64,000 nucleotides of DNA from Paludibacteraceae bacterium (GTDB lineage: Bacteria; Bacteroidota; Bacteroidia; Bacteroidales; Paludibacteraceae). Where the stretch lies: NCBI GenBank assembly GCA_024399955.1, contig JAKSNH010000010.1:1-64000 (forward strand), in the 5' to 3' direction. This document shows, piece after piece, positions 42,728 to 50,700 of this stretch (the first letter of the stretch is position 1; the number at the start of each line of letters is the position of its first letter). The notes beneath the pieces are model-generated. The model worked only from the letters and a program-made list of their open reading frames with translations. It had not been told where the DNA came from and ran no database searches. Both the position numbers and the translations under genes were made by a program.

Positions 42728-43620
42728 TGTTGATTAGCTGGGTGGTACTGCAAGATAGCCTTGCGTAAATCATGGATATCTACATGCGTATAAATCTCCG
42801 TCGTCGTTATATCTTCATGCCCCAATAACTGCTGAATAATCCTCAAATCCGCTCCGTTCTGCAATAGATGTGTCGCGAACGAATGCCGCAATGTATGGGG
42901 AGAAATAGTCTTCTTGATTCCGGCCGCAGCCGCTAAGCGACGAATAATAGTGAATACCATCATTCGCGTTAACTGATGCCCGCGGCAGTTCAAAAACGCA
43001 TAGTCCTCCTGACCCGTCTCTATCGTCAAATGACCCCGGTCCTCCAACCAGTAATCAAACCATTTATCCGCCTCCGGAGAAATAGGCACCAGCCGCTCCT
43101 TGCTACCCTTTCCATGAATGAGCATATACTGCTCCTGACGGTACATGTCGCTCAGTTTAAGATTCACCAACTCACTCACGCGCAGACCACTGCCATACAA
43201 CATCTCCATCATCGCACGGTTGCGATGACCTTCCGCCTTACTCAGATCCACTGCCTCCACTAACTTATTCACTTCCTCTAACGTCAGCGTACTCGGTAAA
43301 TGCAACTCCTTACGAGGCATCTCAATCAACTCGCTCGGATCATCATCGCGGTAATTATGATACAGCAAAAAGCGATAAAACGAATGTATTCCACTCAATA
43401 TACGCGCCTGACTGCGGGCTGACGTATTGCCGGAGAACTGACTATATACAAAAGCCTCCAAGTCCTCATACGTGGCATCCTCTATCGGATGACCTACTTG
43501 TGCCTCGTTGAAGTAGTCCACCAGTTTCTGCAGGTCCTGCTCATACGCCAGCACCGAGTTTTCACTCAGTCCTCGCTCTAACTTCAGGTAAATATGATAC
43601 TCCTTGCGTATATCTTTCAT
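42724..43620 (-). CDS. xerD: Site-specific tyrosine recombinase XerD
   Basis: 298 aa from the ATG at 43620; the preceding codon is GTG. It resolves chromosome dimers at dif with XerC under FtsK control. Catalytic residues all present: R147 (YGSGLRVSE), K171 (HGKGSKERLVPI), H242 and R245 (HTLRHSFATHLL), H268 (LLGHEDITT), Y277 (EIYTHV). The N-terminal core-binding domain covers about 1-100. It overlaps the permease gene stop by one base. Position in a ribosome-maturation and permease operon is chromosomal rather than mobile. Confidence 0.95.
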   Translation of the reverse strand: MKDIRKEYHIYLKLERGLSENSVLAYEQDLQKLVDYFNEAQVGHPIEDATYEDLEAFVYSQFSGNTSARSQARILSGIHSFYRFLLYHNYRDDDPSELIEMPRKELHLPSTLTLEEVNKLVEAVDLSKAEGHRNRAMMEMLYGSGLRVSELVNLKLSDMYRQEQYMLIHGKGSKERLVPISPEADKWFDYWLEDRGHLTIETGQEDYAFLNCRGHQLTRMMVFTIIRRLAAAAGIKKTISPHTLRHSFATHLLQNGADLRIIQQLLGHEDITTTEIYTHVDIHDLRKAILQYHPANQQ

Positions 43621-44837
43621 CACTCGTTCTCAATCTCTATCTTATGAGCAGGATACCATGCCGCGATGCCCCCTAATCCCAGCACAATCACCATCACCCA
43701 TATCAGGTCCATCATCTCTACATGCACCGGATACGCACTTAGCACATACTGCATGCCATTGCCTAACTGCAACACACCATATCGCTCCTGAATAACGCAT
43801 AACACTACACCTAACACCAGCCCCAATACCGCTCCAAGCGTAGAAATCAACCAGCCTTCAATCAGGAAAATCCGACGGATGAGCCGGCGGTCGGCACCTA
43901 AGTCGCGCAGCACGCGTATATCCGCACGTTTATCTATAATGAGCATGGTCAACGAACCGATTATATTAAACGATGCTATCAACAAAATAAACACCAGCAG
44001 CAATGCCGTCAACCATTTCTCTATCTTCAGTATCCTAAAGAAATCCGCCTGCTGTTCGTATCGGTCCATCACCTTATACTCATCGCCCAGCACCTTCTCT
44101 ATCGCTCTCTTCACCTTCCCCACTTCGCCGTCAACACCAATCTCAACGGCTGTCACTTCATGCTCGTCGTAATCAAACATACGCCGCGCCATACGAATAT
44201 CCACCAGCATCATCTTATCGTCGTACTTAACCTGATTGACCGCAAAAATACCGGCCATAAAGCATGTCTGACGATTGAAACTATCCTCCGGCCTCAACAT
44301 ATCCACCTCGCCGCGACGCTTAGGTGCATACAGGTGCAGACCATGGATGAAATGCGCCCCTACACTCAACTGACTACTCAGTCCAATGCCCATCACCGTG
44401 CTGTAGAATTTACCATCAAACACCTCGTAATGACCATCTACAATGATTGAATCAATCTCCGTCAGCTGTTCATACACCGAGTCCACACCCTTCAGTTGCG
44501 CAGGAATCTGCTGGTCCTTATACTCCACCAACGCCGTGCCAATCACCGTCTCCGAATACACCGCCACACCATCCATCGTTCGTATCGAATCCCATGCCGC
44601 ACCTTCGGTCATGAAACTGGCTTCCTGCCGATGCTCAATGCGCAAGTCCGGATCCAAATGCGAGAACATGCCTTCAATCACCACACCAAAACCATTCATC
44701 ACACTTAGCACACACACCATCGCAGCCGTCACTACCATCACGGCAGCGGCACTCACTCCACTCACGATATTAATGGCATTATGGCTCTTCTTGCCCCATA
44801 AATACCGCCAGGCTATTTTCAATTCTACTTTGGTCAT
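43620..44837 (-). CDS. FtsX-like ABC permease (LolC/E family)
   Basis: 405 aa. Four membrane helices: one near the N terminus (VSAAAVMVVTAAMVCVLSVM) and three in the C-terminal FtsX domain (ALLLVFILLIASFNIIGSLT, LISTLGAVLGLVLGVVLCVI, LIWVMVIVLGLGGIAAW), separated by a MacB-type periplasmic domain of about 200 residues. LolC/E proteins pull lipoproteins out of the inner membrane. No ATPase (LolD) gene is adjacent. It overlaps rbfA by 4 bp (ATGA). Confidence 0.9.
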   Translation of the reverse strand: MTKVELKIAWRYLWGKKSHNAINIVSGVSAAAVMVVTAAMVCVLSVMNGFGVVIEGMFSHLDPDLRIEHRQEASFMTEGAAWDSIRTMDGVAVYSETVIGTALVEYKDQQIPAQLKGVDSVYEQLTEIDSIIVDGHYEVFDGKFYSTVMGIGLSSQLSVGAHFIHGLHLYAPKRRGEVDMLRPEDSFNRQTCFMAGIFAVNQVKYDDKMMLVDIRMARRMFDYDEHEVTAVEIGVDGEVGKVKRAIEKVLGDEYKVMDRYEQQADFFRILKIEKWLTALLLVFILLIASFNIIGSLTMLIIDKRADIRVLRDLGADRRLIRRIFLIEGWLISTLGAVLGLVLGVVLCVIQERYGVLQLGNGMQYVLSAYPVHVEMMDLIWVMVIVLGLGGIAAWYPAHKIEIENE

Positions 44838-45169
44838 TTGCCCAATAACTGGTCAATGCGCTCCATCTTATCCAAAGTCTCATCCAAGTGGAAGGTCAAC
44901 TCAGGAATGATGCGCAACTGATGCCTCTCCAGGTTACCCATCTCAAAGCGAATCTTATGCGTATCCTCCTCCACCTTGGCCATCACTTCGGCTACTTTGT
45001 TTGTGGGAAAAACACTCAAATACGCATGGGCTATACTCAAATCCGGCGATACACGCACTTCACTCACCGATATCAGCACACCGTGCATACCACGAGCGTA
45101 ACGCAAAAAAATATCACTCAAATCCTTCTGAATAAGGCGTTCAATCTTTTGTTGTCTTGTATTCTCCAT
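44834..45169 (-). CDS. rbfA: Ribosome-binding factor A
   Basis: 111 aa. KH-type fold that matures the 30S subunit and 16S rRNA. Motifs: RQQKIERLIQKDLSDIFLRYA, ISVSEVRVSPDLSIAHAYLSVFP, then LRIIPELTFHLDETLDKMERIDQLL, all standard. ATG at 45169. It stands 12 bp after hipB and overlaps the permease gene by 4 bp. A TAGGTTTG box lies inside the end of hipB (45210-45203), a possible own promoter, but without a good -33. Confidence 0.95.
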   Translation of the reverse strand: MENTRQQKIERLIQKDLSDIFLRYARGMHGVLISVSEVRVSPDLSIAHAYLSVFPTNKVAEVMAKVEEDTHKIRFEMGNLERHQLRIIPELTFHLDETLDKMERIDQLLGK

Positions 45170-45181
45170 AATGATTTTCTT

Positions 45182-45379
45182 TTATACTTCTATTTTTATT
45201 TGCAAACCTAATATCTGCATAATCTTCATGAGGGTTTCCATCGATGGATTACCCGTACCGCGTTCTATGGCAACTATCGTGTTAATACCTACTCCACTCA
45301 AGTCCGATAAGGTCTGTTGATTGATATTTAACTCCTGCCTACGACGCTTAATCTGCTGGCCTATTTCATGTGTATTCAT
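45182..45379 (-). CDS. hipB: HipB-type antitoxin, helix-turn-helix DNA-binding subunit
   Basis: 65 aa, a Cro/CI HTH: EIGQQIKRRRQELNINQQTLSDLSGVGINTIVAIERG, then NPSMETLMKIMQILGL. This is about the minimal HipB core. In the tripartite HipBST modules HipB represses the operon while the separate HipS protein neutralises the kinase. It is the last gene here; it overlaps hipT by 4 bp and lies 12 bp before rbfA. Two matching palindromes at the operon promoter are its probable sites. Confidence 0.88.
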   Translation of the reverse strand: MNTHEIGQQIKRRRQELNINQQTLSDLSGVGINTIVAIERGTGNPSMETLMKIMQILGLQIKIEV

Positions 45380-46329
45380 TGCTCTAAACTATGTCTGCGA
45401 TAATGATAACTACTCTTATAATGAACTTTCAATTCTTCCGATAAGTGGCTTTCCTCTATCATTTGATCTGCCAATACATACTCCGTTGCAAAACGGGTTA
45501 ACTCTCGATTCACAATTTTCTTGTCTAATCCCATCCTTCTTCCAAACTCCTCAAAGGATGCACGAGTTACACTATGCGTATCATCAATAATCATACCTTC
45601 ACGAAATAGCCCCTTCCTTAATGCAAAAATAGTAGGTTGAGAAAGATGCAAACTGGTATTCATTAAATCGTATGCCGGAGTTAAAACAGCATCTCCTGGA
45701 CGACGTTGAATGAGCGAGAAATTCTTCAAGTGCGCATCATCATTTAACGTAAGATAATTAAACACCACTAATTGAAAAAATCTCAATATCTGAATAGGAG
45801 CAGCCTTGCTGTGTTGACGAATCAAATCCGCACATTCCTCATAACTCAACCGATTATACTTATAATCAGGTCCCGCATTATCTTTATTCAATTGAGCAAT
45901 GGATGCAAAATCCTCTTGAGCATATTTGCCACCATCCTCACGAACATCAAATCGCCTGGTCAAATAAGCCTCTTCTCCATTCTCAAATCGACATAATGCA
46001 CACTTGGCAGTCTCTATGCCATATACCCGGCTGGCTATTTGCATCGTCAGAAACTCATTGGCTGGACAATACGCGCGATCTAATATATAGGTCGCTGTGG
46101 GAGCTGGTTTAAGCATATAAGTCCCTTGCTCTTTATCCTTGGTAAACCGCAGCACGCCATTATCCACTACCATGCCATACTTAGGCTGAACACCACTAAT
46201 GGATATATGTCCATTGCCACTGGCAATCTCTTCCATTACCGGACGGGAACTTAAATTGGGGTACGGCAACACATCCGACACCATACGCCCATCAAACATC
46301 TCTTGCAGTATCTTCTTACTAAATGCCAT
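45376..46329 (-). CDS. hipT: HipT-type Ser/Thr kinase toxin
   Basis: 317 aa, a HipA-like kinase lacking the N-terminal subdomain, which is encoded separately by hipS. The Gly-rich loop is HISISGVQPK with the Ser-Ile-Ser motif at 43-45, the autophosphorylation pattern of HipT. Downstream: YMLKPAP (ATP-binding Lys), YLTRRFDV, the catalytic loop LNDDAHLKNFSLI, and the metal-binding PAYDLMNT. All catalytic residues appear intact. HipA kinases phosphorylate aminoacyl-tRNA synthetases (GltX for HipA, TrpS for E. coli HipT), stopping translation; the target here cannot be told. Overlaps hipS by 11 bp. Confidence 0.9.
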   Translation of the reverse strand: MAFSKKILQEMFDGRMVSDVLPYPNLSSRPVMEEIASGNGHISISGVQPKYGMVVDNGVLRFTKDKEQGTYMLKPAPTATYILDRAYCPANEFLTMQIASRVYGIETAKCALCRFENGEEAYLTRRFDVREDGGKYAQEDFASIAQLNKDNAGPDYKYNRLSYEECADLIRQHSKAAPIQILRFFQLVVFNYLTLNDDAHLKNFSLIQRRPGDAVLTPAYDLMNTSLHLSQPTIFALRKGLFREGMIIDDTHSVTRASFEEFGRRMGLDKKIVNRELTRFATEYVLADQMIEESHLSEELKVHYKSSYHYRRHSLEQ

Positions 46330-46651
46330 TGTCCACCGAAGTTATAGTTACACAACCTATCGTATCATAACTGGCCGTAGCCAACAATATCCCAAAATCA
46401 TCTTGCTCATCTATACGCAATAACCGAGCTTGGTACTGACGGTTCTCCCCCTCTGATAATAGATTGGAAAAGTAAGGAAATAACACATTCGACTCATAAC
46501 GATTCTCCGTCAATGGCATCGTCAAACATACCGGCTCAGCTCCTTCTTTATGCAGATAATCGGCATCATACTCAAACGTATAATACTGACTATTCACCTC
46601 CGTCAATAAACCCGCATACTTACCATGAATATATACTTTCCCTTGCCTCAT
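46319..46651 (-). CDS. hipS: HipS-type small antitoxin (HipA N-terminal subdomain 1)
   Basis: 110 aa. It matches the N-subdomain 1 of HipA: GKVYIHGKYAGLLTE, EPVCLTMPLTENRYESN, LFPYFSNLLSEGENRQ, ASYDTIGCVTIT. In HipBST systems this separate protein is the antitoxin proper. It is the first gene, so the order is S-T-B rather than the B-S-T of the E. coli example. ATG at 46651. Operator O1 lies 5 bp upstream of the start, O2 beyond the -33. Confidence 0.88.
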   Translation of the reverse strand: MRQGKVYIHGKYAGLLTEVNSQYYTFEYDADYLHKEGAEPVCLTMPLTENRYESNVLFPYFSNLLSEGENRQYQARLLRIDEQDDFGILLATASYDTIGCVTITSVDNGI

Positions 46652-46655
46652 AATT

Positions 46656-46733
46656 TCACACTATATTGTGATTTCGCATGCAAAGTTACTACTTTTTTTT
46701 CATTTATGCAAGTATTTTCACACTTTATTGTGA
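46656..46733 (-). promoter_or_regulatory. hipSTB promoter with two flanking operators
   Basis: TCACACTATATTGTGA (46656-46671) and TCACACTTTATTGTGA (46718-46733) are near-identical palindromes, 62 bp centre to centre (about six turns). Between them lie the -7 box TAACTTTG (46688-46681) and TTG (46711-46709) 20 nt upstream. A HipB dimer on each site could bridge and close the promoter. Confidence 0.85.
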
Positions 46734-46775
46734 TTTTTTTGTCTATTTCGCGTTTTTTTCGGAATATACCGAAAC

Positions 46776-46810
46776 ACAAAAAGGGAGAAAAGAAATATCT
46801 TTCCCCCTTA
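46776..46810 (-). terminator. Terminator of rpmH
   Basis: On the minus strand an imperfect stem GGGGGAAAGA...TCTTTTCTCCC followed by TTTTTGTG, 30-60 bp beyond the rpmH stop. Confidence 0.7.
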
Positions 46811-46839
46811 TTACAGCCTAAGCTATAACGCTGGTCTGA

Positions 46840-46998
46840 TTAAAATTTGTGGCGACCTTCGTCAGCAACAGTCAGTTTCTTGCGACCATGTGCACGACGA
46901 GCTGCAAGTACACGACGACCATTAGCAGTAGCCATTCTCTCCAAGAAACCGTGTTTATTGCGGCGCTTGCGTTGTGAAGGTTGGAATGTACGTTTCAT
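46840..46998 (-). CDS. rpmH: 50S ribosomal protein bL34
   Basis: 52 aa, too short for many ORF scans. The sequence begins [20 protein letters not shown] and continues [19 protein letters not shown], the conserved L34 core, with a short Bacteroidetes-type tail ([12 protein letters not shown]). ATG at 46998, TAA at 46842-46840. It stands alone, with its own promoter and terminator; rnpA and dnaA, frequent neighbours elsewhere, are not here. Its promoter overlaps one arm of a 19-bp inverted repeat. Confidence 0.97.
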   Translation of the reverse strand: MKRTFQPSQRKRRNKHGFLERMATANGRRVLAARRAHGRKKLTVADEGRHKF

Positions 46999-47079
46999 AT
47001 TCGTAATTTTTAATGATTTATCTATTTATTATCTCTCTTATTACCCCTTCCGAATTAGCCGTTCTACGGAAAAAGCGTG

Positions 47080-47111
47080 CAAATATACAACAAATATTTG
47101 GAATGAGCAAA
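47080..47111 (-). promoter_or_regulatory. Promoter of rpmH
   Basis: -7 TATATTTG (47087-47080) and TTTG (47111-47108), spacer 20 nt. The TTTG lies inside the left arm of the inverted repeat at 47103-47243. Leader about 75 nt. Confidence 0.85.
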
Positions 47112-47243
47112 TTTTAAGGAAAAAAAATGAATTTTGCATGCATATTTATACATTTTGGGGCAGTTTGTAGGTGTTTACACATAACAAATAGCCCTAAAAT
47201 ATATAAAGAAAGACATCAGTCTTATTCCTTAAAATTTGCTCAT
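47103..47243. repeat. 19-bp inverted repeat enclosing 103 bp
   Basis: ATGAGCAAATTTTAAGGAA (47103-47121) is the exact reverse complement of 47225-47243. No reading frame of note lies between. The size and layout resemble invertible DNA segments of Bacteroidales, but the enclosed part holds no obvious outward promoter and the left arm contains the rpmH -33 box. Confidence 0.85.
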
Positions 47244-47249
47244 TTTAAT

Positions 47250-47460
47250 AAGGACGCGACCTACCATTCGGGGGAATGCTGCATCGCAGCAGGCGGCGTC
47301 CGAAGTTACAAATATTTCGGAGGAATTGCGAGCTTGCGAGCAAGGGAGTGCCGAAATTTACAACATGCGACCTACCATTCGAGGTGGGCGAGCAAAGCGA
47401 GGTCGGTGCCCTCGAAGTTACAACAAAACACACCATCCGGTGCCCGAATGGTAAATGCAG
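47250..47460. repeat. Cluster of palindromic repeat units
   Basis: Three related units, each ending in CGAA-(G/A)TT-ACAA (near 47302, 47355 and 47418). Units 1 and 3 begin GCGACCTACCATTCG. Each has a G/C-rich hairpin core such as GCTGC-ATC-GCAGC or GCGAGC-AAA-GCGAG. A final GAATGGTA closes the group. It resembles REP-type palindromic clusters. No gene is visible. Confidence 0.65.
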
Positions 47461-47480
47461 GGGAGACGCACGTCATTCAT

Positions 47481-47579
47481 GACCGTCGGTTGACCATCGG
47501 ATGACTGACGGATGACTGTCGTCCCACCGTCACGCGACCGTCGGGTGACCGTCGGGTGACCGTCGGGCGACCGTCGGGA
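47481..47579. repeat. 11-bp tandem array, nine units
   Basis: Nine head-to-tail units of GACCGTCGGGT type. The last four are nearly identical; the first five have diverged (for example GACCATCGGAT, GACTGACGGAT). No spacers, so it is not a CRISPR. Confidence 0.9.
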
Positions 47580-47598
47580 AATGAAGGGGTTTAGAATT

Positions 47599-47650
47599 GA
47601 GAGGTGAGAGGTGAGAGGGAAGAGGTGAGAGGTGAGAGGTGAGAGGTGAG
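47599..47650. repeat. 7-bp purine tandem array
   Basis: Seven GAGAGGT units (two with one change) and a partial eighth. One strand is all purine and T, the other CTCACCT-type. It lies just beyond the terminator of the M6/endonuclease gene. Confidence 0.9.
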
Positions 47651-47663
47651 GTCTATAGGTCAA

Positions 47664-47697
47664 AAAAACTAAGAGCCGAGGTCTCCCCCGGCTCTCT
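47664..47697 (-). terminator. Terminator of the M6 peptidase-nuclease gene
   Basis: On the minus strand AGAGCCG pairs with CGGCTCT, followed by TAGTTTTTTTG. It starts about 23 bp after the stop codon. Confidence 0.9.
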
Positions 47698-47719
47698 GTT
47701 TACATCTGCGTCTATGTCC

Positions 47720-50700
47720 TTACTTAAACACTGCATAATACGTCTTATCCTCAGTCACGGTCTTACCTTCCGCCTCCATGAACATATCACTTGGCGGCTG
47801 TGTCGGACTAAAGTAATTAGTCATTCCCGTCCAGCCTTGGAACGTCTTACTTCCGCAGTCCGCAGGCGTCGTGCTTGGCAATTCCAATGCAGCACCATGC
47901 ACATAGTCTTGCTCCTCAATCACCTGACCATCCGATACCCAGATTACCGTGTGATGCTCATCCACAATAGGTATCAACTCAAATACAGCTGTGTAGGTCT
48001 TATCAGCTGTAACGGTGATATTGATGGAGGCGGAAACGGAGTACTCAACACCGTTCTCCAACCATTTAACGAATCGATAACCGCTCTTTGGCGTAGCCGT
48101 CAAGTGTAGCGGAGTGTTTTCCGGATAACTACCACCGGCTGTTACGCTACCCATATTAGCATCGTTCACCGCAGTCGTAATCGTGAAGTTCACCACTGGG
48201 TCATCTTGCACTACTGACGTAATCTTAATCGGAGCCTTTACACCGCTTACTATCAATCGACCCGTTGTTGCATTATACGTAAATTCTGGGTCATTAGCCG
48301 CAGCCTTGCGCAATGCACGTGGACTATTGGATGGACTCGTAGCCGTTACAGACACCTCGCTTGGGTGAGTAACTCCGTCGGCATTATATACGTATGTCAC
48401 AAATCCGCTGCTCAACGTGTACGTATAATTAGGAGTAATCGTGCAGTTATTCGTGGCATTCGTCACCGTGTATTCGGTCACACTGGCCTCATCTTTCAGT
48501 ATCAAGATTGCCAACTCCGGATAATCAATGAACGGATTTCGGTTGCCTTTATACGCTTGTGCACCGTCGTTACGAACCATTTCCGTCAATGATGGTGGAT
48601 CTTCCATGTGCCACTTCAGCAAGATTGGCAAACTCTCAAACACACCACTACTGCCTAACTTACTGAGCAGTTGTGCATTACCATTATAATAACTGTTCTT
48701 ATGTCCACCCATCTCACCATAAACGATATAGTCATATAAGATGACACGTGCAGCATCACCATGATACGAACCCATATTCTCGGGTTTATAGTTCGCATTG
48801 TTGATAGCAATATCATCCGTATTATAGTAATAGGTCGAATTGCCCTCACCGTATGCTTTATTTCCACGGCTGGAGTTTACGCTGGCACTGGCAGGACGAA
48901 CCGACTGCATATCATAGCCCATCGGAATAGTTTTAGTAGCACCCTTCGATTGTGGCCACGTGTGCTCACGGTTATAGGTTGTTCCGCCATCCCATGTACC
49001 ATTCATACTTTGACCATTGTAGTAACCGATAATATTACCAGCCTTATTCAGGTCTCTATCTACGTTCACGTATTTATCACGTAAATCGTCATAACTACCA
49101 CCACTCTGCTTAGTCTGTCCCATCTTCGTATTCAGCGTTCCGAATAATCCCGCACCGCTCTGAGTCATCATCGTGGCGTATGCAGCATCACCTGTGTAGT
49201 ATGCATTTTGTTTTGCTACATAGTCAGTATAAGCCGACCGTCCTTCCGGAGATGCCACGTGAGCCTGCATATCAATACCCGACGCACCGGTTACCGTAAT
49301 CACGTACGTCTCGCTGGCGCCGTTGTAGTTGGCGGTTCCGGTCACAGATGCCGTAATCGTTGCCGTTCCTGCTCCCTTCGCTGTAATCTTACCATCCGTT
49401 CCTACAATAGCCACACCGGCATTGTTTGAACTATAACTGATGGTTCCGATATTAGTGCTTGCCCAACCGCCGGCAATGATACCACCTACTTGAACCGTGT
49501 TAGTCAATGTATTCAGCGTAATCACTGCCTGACCTTTATTGATGGTCAATGTATAAGTAGCCTCTCCGGCAGTAAAGTTGTCCGTTTCAGCTACAGTAGC
49601 CTTAATCGTCACCGTTCCGACTGTCTTAATCGTCACCTCACCGGTCTCCGAATCCACATCAGCCACACTCGTATTGGACGATTTATAACTAACCGCTCCA
49701 TCCGAATTAGTGGTAGCCTGTTGCTCAACTGCATCGCCATACTTAGCCGTCACGCTGCTTTCTGCAAAACTAATAGTCGGTGCTACAGCCGCAGCCGTTA
49801 CAGTCACGTTAATCACTTTTTGTGCAGCGGTATATTTATCCGTCTGAGCCACATTCAGCGTAATCGTGGTGCTACCTTCTGCCCCACCTGTTACTACACC
49901 TGCATCACTAACAGTAGCCGTGCCTGTTGCAGCGGAAGTGTAACTAATCGTTGCATCCGAATTGGTCGTTGCACCAATACTCTTAGTCGCTTCTACTTTC
50001 ACAGTTACATCATTAGCCGTAATCGTACCTGTCGCACGGTTTACCGTTATCGTACAATCTACCGTCTTCTGATTATACTTAGCCGTCGCTGCTACCGTTG
50101 CACGTAAGGTGACCGTTCCTTGTTTAACGGCCGTTACCTCACCTGTGGAAACATTCACCGTGGCTGCATCACCCGAAGTGATAGCATACGTAATCGCACC
50201 CGTCGAATTGGACGTAGCTGCAACCACTTTTCTCTCACCCACAGTCATCGTCTCGCTGGCTGGCTCAAACGCCAAAGTCGGATCTACCGCAGCCGCTGCT
50301 GTACAAGTAGTCGAATAGTCCGACTTAACAACCGATGCACCGGCATCCTGATATGTTACAGATAATTGATTAACCTCTAAACGATGATTCTTATCTCCCA
50401 TGCAATAGAATGCAATAGTCGTTGCATCTAACTCAGAAGCCGTATATGGTGTGGAGGTGGACATAGATTGACCCGTCACATAACTGCTTCCATCCACTTT
50501 AACATCAATAGTGGTGCTCTGATGAGTGCCTAACGTAATAGATGAAATCTTTTTACCATTCTTGGCACTGACTGTAAAGATACCACCCCCCTGATAAATA
50601 CGTATGAATCCATTCGTTACGTATGGATCAGATGTACCATTACCTTTAGCAGAATTATAAGATATATTCGCATCTAAATTTCCTGCTGCACTAGTAAAGT

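Noticed and set aside
47481..47579. CRISPR array
   Set aside because: The units are 11 bp, head to tail, with no spacers and no cas genes nearby.
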